Assembly (NCBI GenBank): GCA_003155275.1
Contig: PMCC01000084.1
Coordinates: 8,163 to 14,368, forward strand
Length of the DNA stretch: 6,206 nucleotides
DNA from: Actinomycetota bacterium
Lineage (GTDB): Bacteria > Actinomycetota > Humimicrobiia > Humimicrobiales > Humimicrobiaceae
Direction: 5' to 3'
The notes under the pieces were generated by a model. That model searched no databases. It was not told the DNA's origin and saw only the letters and a list, made by a program, of their open reading frames with translations. Made by a program: the position numbers and the translations under genes. Of the stretch, positions 1 to 5,099 are shown piece after piece. How positions within the stretch are numbered: the stretch's first letter is position 1; each line of letters opens with the position of its first letter.

Positions 1-585
1 CTTTCGCTCAAAAGCAATTTAAGAGACATAGGCGACATCGAATTTGATTTCAAGGAAATTGACTTTAATGTTTTAAAGCGTCTTGTAGTAAGTCTTGAGG
101 ATAGCCTTCATATAGTTCTTCCTCCTTTAAAATTTGAAAAGGCTCCTTTGATGGCCGGTAAAAATCTTGATATTTTACTTGACTCATTCTCCGGTTTATT
201 TGACCTGATAATCGTTGATACGCCGTTTTATCTTCTGCAGGATAAAAACATTGATTTCCTGGAATATGCAGACATGTTTATTCTTGTAACTCAGGCGGAT
301 TTAATATCCATAAGCAACTTGGAAGTGATTTTCAGTAATTTATGCCTGGAAAATATGCCGGCCAGGTTTGAGATAGTAATAAACAAGTTTAACTCAAGAC
401 CCGTTATTTCTCCGCCCAGGATCATAAGCATGCTTAAGGCCCCGGTGAGTATTTTTATACCATATGACAGGGACATTGAGCTTTTATATCTGACCAGGGG
501 GCCGGCTCCTATGTTTGATTATAACTTAAGAATAACCAAGGCAATAAGTGATTTTGCGGAAAGCCTGTTTGAAAAATTATTTTGA
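1..585 (+). CDS. tadZ: TadZ/CpaE-like ParA/MinD-family ATPase, 5'-truncated by window edge
   Basis: The frame is open from the first base of the window to TGA at 583-585, so this is the C-terminal 194 residues of a longer protein and no start codon can be assigned. The visible part resembles the second half of a MinD/ParA fold. A buried strand FDLIIVDTP at fragment residues 67-75 matches the Walker B-like strand. It is followed by a strand-helix pair (ADMFILVTQADLISISN) and then an IVINKF strand of the Asn-Lys type. An IPYD motif near the end is common in CpaE/TadZ proteins. The deviant Walker A loop would lie left of the window and cannot be checked. Family members act at the cytoplasmic membrane, placing the Tad machinery at a cell pole or septum. 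The tadA gene follows after 58 nt, which supports the assignment; another MinD-like ATPase is less likely in this context. Confidence 0.8.
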   Translation, partial: LSLKSNLRDIGDIEFDFKEIDFNVLKRLVVSLEDSLHIVLPPLKFEKAPLMAGKNLDILLDSFSGLFDLIIVDTPFYLLQDKNIDFLEYADMFILVTQADLISISNLEVIFSNLCLENMPARFEIVINKFNSRPVISPPRIISMLKAPVSIFIPYDRDIELLYLTRGPAPMFDYNLRITKAISDFAESLFEKLF

Positions 586-643
586 GGCCATAAAAATAGA
601 TTCAAAAGAAATATAAAAAAACAAATTATAAACACGGGTTTAA

Positions 644-1939
644 ATGAACCATTCAAATAAAAATATAAACATGAGTATGATTGATGAAAAAAGCAAAAGT
701 AACCTTTCCTCCGGCAGCAATAGCAATTACAGTGACAGGGTTTCTGATTATGTCGCCAAAAAGATTATCCAGACCGTTGATATAAATGAAATGATGAGCA
801 TGCCTTCCGGCAGGAAATATGAATTTATAAATGCCGCAGTAAAAAAAATTACTGAAGAGGACAGGCTTATTATAAACGACAAAAAAATTTCAGACATTGT
901 AAGAAAAATATATGAAGATGCTTTTGAGTTTGGGCCCATAAGCTGCCTTATGAAGGATGACCGTATAACAGAGATTATGATCAATAACTGGGACGAGGTC
1001 TTTGTAGAGGTTGAAGGAACACTGAAAAAGACAGGCGTTTTATTTAAGGACTGCCAGCATGTAAGAAATGTTTTTGAAAAAATAATCAGCTCACTTGGGC
1101 TCAGGATAGATGAAAGCTGCCCCATGGTTGATGCAAGGCTGAGTGACGGTTCAAGGTTAAACATAGTGATATCCCCCGCTTCAGTAAAAAATATTGTCGT
1201 TACAATAAGAAAATTTAAAAAGAATCTTTTGGCTATGGATGACCTTGTAAGGGCGAATACGTTAACCGGGGAAATCTCGGAGTTTTTAAGAGGATGCGTT
1301 GAAAGAAGATTTAATATTATAATATCCGGTGCGACCTCAACAGGGAAAACTACTTTTTTAAATGTACTTTCCAATTTTATTCCTGCAGATGAAAGAATAA
1401 TAACCATTGAAGAAACCCCGGAACTTAATTTAAGCGCAAACAATCTTGTCAGCCTTGAAGGCAGGCCCCCCAATATTGAGGGCCGTGGGGAGATCACTTT
1501 AAGGAGTCTTGTTAGAAATTCACTGCGAATGCGTCCTGACAGGATTATGGTCGGTGAAATAAGGGGAAACGAAGCGATTGATGTGCTTTCAGCCATGAAC
1601 ACCGGCCATGAGGGCTCAATGACAACCCTTCATGCAAATTCACCATTTGACCTTGTCTCACGGCTTGAGACATTGCTGCTGATATCAGCGCTAAATCTAA
1701 ACCCCGTATCGGCAAGGCGAATAATAGCTTCGGCAGTTGATTTAATAATACACCTTGAAAAAAAAGCGACCGGTTGCAGGACCCTGGCTAAAATATGCAG
1801 TATTTCAGCGCCAAAAAACAGGCTTGGAAGCAGCGCAACTCTGGAAGTAAAAGATATCTTCTCAAGGACCGGAACGGAAAATGTTTATGATTTTATCCCG
1901 GAAGGCAGCATTGGCGATTTTTTAGACAAAAAAAGATAA
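644..1939 (+). CDS. tadA: TadA/CpaF-type secretion ATPase of the Tad pilus
   Basis: This 431-residue protein is a hexameric type II/IV secretion ATPase that powers pilin extrusion from the cytoplasmic face. Family landmarks appear in order: an N-terminal domain with GPISCLMKDDRITEIMIN (residues 97-114, the 'I..LL.D..ItEIMVN' signature of CpaF); Walker A GATSTGKTT (229-237); an Asp box TIEETPEL (254-261); Walker B IMVGEIRG (301-308); and a His box GHEGSMTTLHANSP (321-334). All expected catalytic residues are present. The first 35 or so residues are Ser/Asn/Lys-rich and probably disordered. The ATG at 644 directly follows an in-frame TAA and has only a weak GGG upstream. In-frame ATGs at 671 and 677 are alternative starts and would remove only residues from the disordered end. 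The gene ends 14 nt before tadB, so they are probably co-transcribed. Confidence 0.95.
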   Translation: MNHSNKNINMSMIDEKSKSNLSSGSNSNYSDRVSDYVAKKIIQTVDINEMMSMPSGRKYEFINAAVKKITEEDRLIINDKKISDIVRKIYEDAFEFGPISCLMKDDRITEIMINNWDEVFVEVEGTLKKTGVLFKDCQHVRNVFEKIISSLGLRIDESCPMVDARLSDGSRLNIVISPASVKNIVVTIRKFKKNLLAMDDLVRANTLTGEISEFLRGCVERRFNIIISGATSTGKTTFLNVLSNFIPADERIITIEETPELNLSANNLVSLEGRPPNIEGRGEITLRSLVRNSLRMRPDRIMVGEIRGNEAIDVLSAMNTGHEGSMTTLHANSPFDLVSRLETLLLISALNLNPVSARRIIASAVDLIIHLEKKATGCRTLAKICSISAPKNRLGSSATLEVKDIFSRTGTENVYDFIPEGSIGDFLDKKR

Positions 1940-1953
1940 AAGGAAAAAACAAA

Positions 1954-2685
1954 TTGATTATAAAGATAGTTGATTATTTAAACAGCATAAACAATATAAG
2001 CAAAAGAATTTTAGCGGGAGTACTGTTCTTACTTCTTGATGTATTCTTTTACATGGTCTTTAAAAACTATATCTTTGGCATCTTTATATCCATTTGTATA
2101 TTCCTTGTTTTTTCAGAGATTCTTTATTTTTTAAAAAATAAAAAGACAGACTTGCTTAACAGCCAGCTTGTGGAATTTTTTACCAGTTCCATTATTATGC
2201 TGCGTGCGGGTAGGTCTATAAGAAGCATTATCCGGGAATATTGCACATGGGCAAAAGAGCCTTTAAAGTCCTATCTGAAAACACTGTCTGATGAGCTTGA
2301 AATGAATATTTCCTTTGATGAAGCTGTTGATAATTTTGCCATAAAATGTTCAAACAAAGAATCCCTGATTTTCAGCACTGCATTAAAGCTTAATAATAAA
2401 ATTGGCGGCGACCTTATCTTTATTATTGAAAAAATTATAGAAACGTTAAATGAAAACAGGAAACTGGCTTCAAATGCAAAAATACTGACACTTCAAAGCA
2501 GGTATTCGGGCAATATTATCAGCTTTTTGCCTGTGGCAATTCTTGCCATGATGTTTATTTTCATGAATGCTTCCATATCCCGGTTTTTTTCAGGCGGGGT
2601 GGGCAATATTTGCCTTATAACAGGCTGTCTGCTTGAAATCACAGGTATCGTTATTATAAGAAAGGTGCTTGGTTCAAATGATTGA
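1954..2685 (+). CDS. tadB: TadB-like inner-membrane platform protein (T2SF/GspF domain)
   Basis: This 243-residue membrane protein matches TadB in size, topology and position. Two hydrophobic segments lie near residues 18-36 and 38-60. A helical cytoplasmic T2SF domain spans roughly 71-170, including the LRAGRSI motif typical of GspF-like proteins (usually '..aG..l..Al'). Two more membrane segments lie near 188-205 and 217-238. With TadC it forms the membrane platform over the TadA ATPase. The start is TTG at 1954, preceded by AAAGGA at 1938-1943 with about 10 nt spacing; no ATG lies near a ribosome binding site. Its last codons overlap the start of tadC, indicating translational coupling. 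The family is sure; the B/C naming rests on order and topology. Confidence 0.88.
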   Translation: MIIKIVDYLNSINNISKRILAGVLFLLLDVFFYMVFKNYIFGIFISICIFLVFSEILYFLKNKKTDLLNSQLVEFFTSSIIMLRAGRSIRSIIREYCTWAKEPLKSYLKTLSDELEMNISFDEAVDNFAIKCSNKESLIFSTALKLNNKIGGDLIFIIEKIIETLNENRKLASNAKILTLQSRYSGNIISFLPVAILAMMFIFMNASISRFFSGGVGNICLITGCLLEITGIVIIRKVLGSND

Positions 2686-3490
2686 TAAAAAGGGTCCTAT
2701 ACGGGGAAAAAATATAAATATCCTTAGCAGAGCCGCAGAAAGAACCGGGGCAGCCTTAAAAGTATTTTTAAATGGCCGGGCTTTAAAAAAATACCAGGTT
2801 CTTGCAGACAGTGCATTTTATAGCGATGGTTTCCGGGACGATTTCCAGGCCGGTTCCCAAAAGGGATTAAATACTTTGATAGGCTATAAGTTCCTCGCAG
2901 CTTTTTTGGCGGCTTTCCCCCCGGTGTTTTTTATGCGAAATATTCTATTTATGGTTTTAATCGGAGCAGTGTCTGCTGCCGCCGGATTTTTTGTGCCTGA
3001 TCTTATATTAAATTACATAAGCAAGCGCAAAATTAAAGAATTCAACAAGGACCTGCCTCACATAATAGACCTTCTGCATATTGCCACAATTTCAGGGCAG
3101 AATATTTATAACTCTATAAAAATAGTATCCGAGAAATATAACGGAAGCATTTGCATGGCCCTGAAAAAATTCTTAAAGGAAATAGATTTTGGAGTAAGCA
3201 GGATAGATTCTTTTAATAATATGGTTAATGTAACTGACCCCGGCAATTTCAGGAATTTTCTTTTCCTTCTTATACAGGCTGAAAAGTATGGTTCGTCAAT
3301 AAGCGATTTATTAAGCTTACAGTCAAGATATATCAGGTTTGAAGTGACACAAAAGCATGAGGCGGCCTCCAGGAGAAGTTCCATCATCCTACTTTTCCCG
3401 CTTGTTTTTTTAATACTTCCTGCCTTTATTTTACTTGTAGGGGGCCCGCTTATTTATTCGATTGCAGGCAGCTTTTTAAGTTTTGGTTAG
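2678..3490 (+). CDS. tadC: TadC-like inner-membrane platform protein (T2SF/GspF domain)
   Basis: This is the second GspF-type protein of the pair, 270 residues from ATG 2678. A cytoplasmic N-terminal stretch is followed by two membrane segments near residues 68-84 and 88-108. Next comes the TadC hallmark: a Pro-Asp then basic linker running into LPHIIDLLHIATISGQN (126-142), the family form being 'LPd.lDLL....eaG'. A T2SF helical domain reaches about residue 226, and a strongly hydrophobic C-terminus ends in GGPLIY followed by a short tail. I chose ATG 2678 because AAAGGTG at 2661-2667 is 10 nt away; the in-frame TTG at 2669 is too close to that site. ATG 2678 overlaps the end of tadB by 8 nt, the usual arrangement for coupled, stoichiometric expression. 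It is the last structural gene before the ribosome-binding-site array. Confidence 0.88.
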   Translation: MIDKKGPIRGKNINILSRAAERTGAALKVFLNGRALKKYQVLADSAFYSDGFRDDFQAGSQKGLNTLIGYKFLAAFLAAFPPVFFMRNILFMVLIGAVSAAAGFFVPDLILNYISKRKIKEFNKDLPHIIDLLHIATISGQNIYNSIKIVSEKYNGSICMALKKFLKEIDFGVSRIDSFNNMVNVTDPGNFRNFLFLLIQAEKYGSSISDLLSLQSRYIRFEVTQKHEAASRRSSIILLFPLVFLILPAFILLVGGPLIYSIAGSFLSFG

Positions 3491-3536
3491 TTTGTGGATT
3501 AAATATTTATTTGTGTAAGGTTAAAAAGGAGGTGAT

Positions 3537-3569
3537 TTGCTGATAACTAAATTTAAAAAAAGGAGGTGA
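3537..3569 (+). CDS. Candidate leader mini-ORF 1 (10 codons, ends KKRR)
   Basis: TTG at 3537 is followed by nine sense codons and TGA at 3567-3569, encoding MLITKFKKRR. A very strong Shine-Dalgarno sits immediately upstream (GGAGG 3528-3532). The spacing of 4 nt to TTG is short; CTG at 3540 in the same frame would have 7 nt. The last codons AGG AGG TGA are the core of the second ribosome binding site, so a terminating ribosome would sit on the next site. AGG is often a slow codon, which could cause pausing. No known family applies. It may be a translated regulatory leader peptide or a by-product of repeat duplication; the matching layout of the next mini-ORF is the main support. Confidence 0.35.
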   Translation: MLITKFKKRR

Positions 3570-3570
3570 T

Positions 3571-3603
3571 TTGAAGTCGATTAAAATAAAAAAAAGGAGG
3601 TGA
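3571..3603 (+). CDS. Candidate leader mini-ORF 2 (10 codons, ends KKRR)
   Basis: TTG at 3571 starts a 10-codon frame encoding MKSIKIKKRR, ending at TGA 3601-3603. It has the same architecture as mini-ORF 1: an extended Shine-Dalgarno directly before it (GGAGG 3562-3566), the same Lys-Lys-Arg-Arg end, and AGG AGG TGA doubling as the third ribosome binding site. Its stop overlaps the start region of the pilin frame. The A8 tract at 3588-3595 supplies the codons AAA AAA. A -1 slip there would bypass the TGA and continue in the pilin frame, adding an N-terminal extension to the leader. Function is unknown; translational coupling to the pilin is the most direct reading. Confidence 0.4.
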   Translation: MKSIKIKKRR

Positions 3604-3797
3604 TTAAGATAAATAAAATAATTTTAAAAATCAGGCAAAAACTCAGACTGTCAGATGAACGGGGACAGTCAACAATAGAATATGCACTAGTGCTTGTAAT
3701 TGCAGGCATAATCAGTGCAGTGCTTGTTGCAGTGGGGAAACCTATGATAATTGACCTTATTTCAAAGGTTTTCAGTAAGATATCCGGGCTTGTCTAA
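3600..3797 (+). CDS. flp: Flp-type prepilin (major Tad pilus subunit), start codon uncertain
   Basis: This is a small type IVb prepilin. A basic leader ends in DERG, followed by the mature start QSTIEY with the conserved Glu at +5 and Tyr at +6, then a hydrophobic helix. Cleavage would fall after Gly22 counting from GTG 3600, leaving a 43-residue mature pilin typical of Flp. The start is problematic. GTG 3600 lies inside the Shine-Dalgarno itself. In-frame ATT 3603 is also too close. ATA 3609 has an ideal 8-nt spacing from GGAGG and gives a 19-residue leader beginning MNKIILK, but AUA is a very rare initiator. CTG 3648 has no ribosome binding site. Coordinates therefore mark the longest standard-codon frame. 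It would be processed by a prepilin peptidase not encoded here and assembled by TadA/B/C. Confidence 0.85.
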   Translation: MIKINKIILKIRQKLRLSDERGQSTIEYALVLVIAGIISAVLVAVGKPMIIDLISKVFSKISGLV

Positions 3798-3965
3798 AAG
3801 AGAGGCTGGCGGCAGTAAAAAAAGCTGGATCTCAATAAAAAATTTAAAGTTGCACTAAGGCCAGGTGGGCCGCTGTAAAAACCATCAGGCGGCAAATATC
3901 CGGTTTGTTGAAATGACTATTACATTATCATCACTATTAAATCATTATTTATATTAAAAATCACT

Positions 3966-3996
3966 GCAGGTCTTGCTCAGTAATATTGAGTCCTGC
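3966..3996 (+). other. Imperfect hairpin downstream of the pilin gene
   Basis: GCAGG at 3966-3970 can pair with CCTGC at 3992-3996. An inner stem CTCAGT/ATTGAG (3976-3981 with 3985-3990, one G-T pair) closes a 3-nt loop, separated from the outer stem by an uneven internal loop. No T tract follows, so it is not a standard terminator. It might stabilise the pilin mRNA 3' end or mark a processing site. Confidence 0.3.
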
Positions 3997-4086
3997 TAAA
4001 ACTAAATAATTTCTGTTGAATAATTGGCTAAAACAGCTAAAAGTAAAAAGTTTTCGGGCAAAATTTTAACAATTATTTCAGCAAAA

Positions 4087-4111
4087 ATTTAATCGATCAG
4101 CAAGATTAAAT
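4087..4111. promoter_or_regulatory. 8-bp inverted repeat upstream of the TadE-like gene (possible operator)
   Basis: ATTTAATC (4087-4094) and GATTAAAT (4104-4111) are perfect inverted copies separated by 9 nt, about 35 nt before the ATG of the TadE-like gene. The dyad suits a dimeric DNA-binding protein better than a stable RNA hairpin, since it is mostly A-T. A TATAAA word lies at 4131-4136, but no good -35 element is seen. Chance occurrence in AT-rich DNA is quite possible. Confidence 0.2.
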
Positions 4112-4146
4112 AATTTCATAAATCATATCTTATAAAACAGGTTTAA

Positions 4147-4608
4147 ATGGCATTAAAAACATTAAAATTAAAAAAATATATAAAGTGCGTCGAGGGGAAT
4201 GACGACAGGTGGTGCAGCAAACCTGATTGCGGGCAGGCATCAGTCGAGTTTGTACTTATACTGCCGGTACTTGTAATAATCGTATTGGCAATGTTCCAGT
4301 TAGGTTACTGCACCTATCTTAAAAATGTCCTCGAGCATGCTGCTTCTGAAGCTGCAAGGGTTGTTTCGACAACTAATTCAGTAAACCTGGCGTATGGCCA
4401 GATTTACGATATCTGCTCCGGTCTTGACTCCGGCAATCTTGATATCAGTATAAGTCCTTCATCGGGTGCTGAAAGGATTACCGGGGATTTTTTCACTGTA
4501 AAGCTCAGTTATAAAAATGCGGGCATTTTTAATTTCATCAGCAAAGCCATAAAGAAAGACCTTTTGCTTGAAAGCGCATGTGTAATGAGGATGGAATGCA
4601 AAGAATAA
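4147..4608 (+). CDS. TadE-like pseudopilin (minor Tad pilus subunit)
   Basis: This 153-residue protein has a 29-residue charged leader ending in Gly. It continues QASVEFVLILPVLVIIVLAM, a type IVb-like processing site with Glu34 at +5 and a membrane helix at about 36-54. The stretch LEHAASEAARVVS after the helix is the TadE signature (the family form is 'l..aAreaAR'). TadE proteins are processed like pilins and are minor components needed for Tad pilus formation. The leader contains three cysteines (14, 23, 28), which is unusual; they would be lost if the prepilin is cleaved. ATG 4147 has only a weak AGG at 4139-4141 and sits in the same GGTTTAAATG context as two other genes in the window. Its 3' end overlaps the next gene, so the two are probably translationally coupled. 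Confidence 0.85.
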   Translation: MALKTLKLKKYIKCVEGNDDRWCSKPDCGQASVEFVLILPVLVIIVLAMFQLGYCTYLKNVLEHAASEAARVVSTTNSVNLAYGQIYDICSGLDSGNLDISISPSSGAERITGDFFTVKLSYKNAGIFNFISKAIKKDLLLESACVMRMECKE

Positions 4609-5039
4609 GCCGGAATCACAACTTATCACTTATGAGCCAGGGAGGCAATATAATGATTCCGGCTTTGGTGCTGATTGTATTATTTGCCTTTGTTTTTTTA
4701 GTCTTAAGTGATTTTTGCAGGATTTTTACAGCCAGGTCAGAAACAAAAAAAGCTGCAGATTCAGCAGCCCTTGCAGTATCACAAAACCTGCTTTTCTTTG
4801 ATGTGGATTCAGCGCAAAGCCTGGCAAAAAGCATTGTAGAAAAAAACAAATGTAATCTGGAAGAGATCTATATCGGATATGACCAGGTGACTGTTTTTGC
4901 AAAAAAAGAAGTTAAATTTATTTTCTTAAAGTTCGCAGGTTTTAATAGCTGTGAAATCACTTCTTATTCAAAAGCAGCAGTAATATATCCCTGGGATGAT
5001 TCTCTTGGATTATGCAAATCCTACAGGTTCGGATACTGA
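4596..5039 (+). CDS. TadE/TadG-like secreted or membrane-anchored pilus protein (Rv3654c-like)
   Basis: From ATG 4596 the product is 147 residues: a polar N-terminus, a Gly-Gly-Asn step, a membrane helix near 20-38, then KKAADSAALAVSQ (51-63). The last is the 'aADaAALAaa' signature shared by TadG and actinobacterial Rv3654c-type TadE-like proteins. The remainder is mixed strand and helix, ending in a short aromatic tail. Length and position right after TadE match the Rv3654c type rather than a full TadG with a von Willebrand domain. Three starts are possible: ATG 4578; ATG 4596 with GAGG at 4587-4590; and ATG 4653 with GGGAGG at 4640-4645 at 7 nt. I prefer 4596 because the residues before the helix resemble family leaders, but the 4653 signal is stronger. 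The gene overlaps TadE by 13 nt. Confidence 0.75.
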   Translation: MQRISRNHNLSLMSQGGNIMIPALVLIVLFAFVFLVLSDFCRIFTARSETKKAADSAALAVSQNLLFFDVDSAQSLAKSIVEKNKCNLEEIYIGYDQVTVFAKKEVKFIFLKFAGFNSCEITSYSKAAVIYPWDDSLGLCKSYRFGY

Positions 5040-5099
5040 TATTATTTTGGAAAAAAGTTTGTAATTAAAATAATTAAACACTATTTAAAGGAGGGAAAA

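Larger units (their letters stand above)
3523..3629 (+). repeat. Three tandem 34-nt units, each headed by an extended Shine-Dalgarno sequence
   Basis: GGAGG begins at 3528, 3562 and 3596, exactly 34 nt apart. Each copy reads AAAAAGGAGGTGATT, so about 12 nt (AAAGGAGGTGAT) can pair with the 16S rRNA tail, far more than the usual 5-6. Units 1 (3528-3561) and 2 (3562-3595) match at about 26 of 34 positions. Unit 3 (3596-3629) shares the ribosome binding site and AT-richness but diverges after GGAGGTGATT. The A tracts before copies 2 and 3 are 7 (3555-3561) and 8 (3588-3595) long. The array lies between tadC and the pilin gene. Duplication of the pilin leader region is the simplest origin. Confidence 0.9.
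3798..4146 (+). other. 349-nt AT-rich intergenic region between pilin and TadE-like gene
   Basis: No frame on either strand carries a believable coding stretch here. The first 100 nt hold three GC-richer patches (near 3804-3815, 3859-3874 and 3886-3893) in an AT-rich background. Two of them, 3804-3821 and 3864-3881, match at about 14 of 18 positions and both end in GTAAAAA. The words GCTAAAAC (3995, 4027) and GCTAAAAG (4036) recur, and TAAATAATTTC occurs at 4003 and 4107. Weak hairpins occur at 3966-3996, 4047-4067 and 4087-4111. There is no clear rho-independent terminator and no convincing sigma-70 promoter. The region may set different expression for the abundant pilin and the minor subunits, but that is inference. 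Confidence 0.5.

Noticed and set aside
748..1602. 284-codon open frame on the minus strand
   Set aside because: It lies wholly inside tadA, whose ATPase motifs are intact on the + strand; the minus product is a Ser/Ile/Leu/Phe-rich shadow without any recognisable motif.
3106..3387. 93-codon minus-strand frame
   Set aside because: It is antisense to the conserved T2SF domain of tadC and has no family features.
3523..3629. Tandem repeats as a short CRISPR-like array
   Set aside because: Only three units, conservation limited to the ribosome binding site and A tract, no distinct spacers and no cas genes; the repeats are explained by translation signals.
4047..4067. AAGTTTT/AAAATTTT hairpin with loop CGGGC
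   Set aside because: The stem is almost entirely A-T with a G-T pair and would be weak; no T tract or other context supports a terminator.
5059..5087. Promoter-like pair TTGTAA / TATTTA before ssb
   Set aside because: Both boxes match poorly and the predicted transcript start would fall inside the ssb ribosome binding site.
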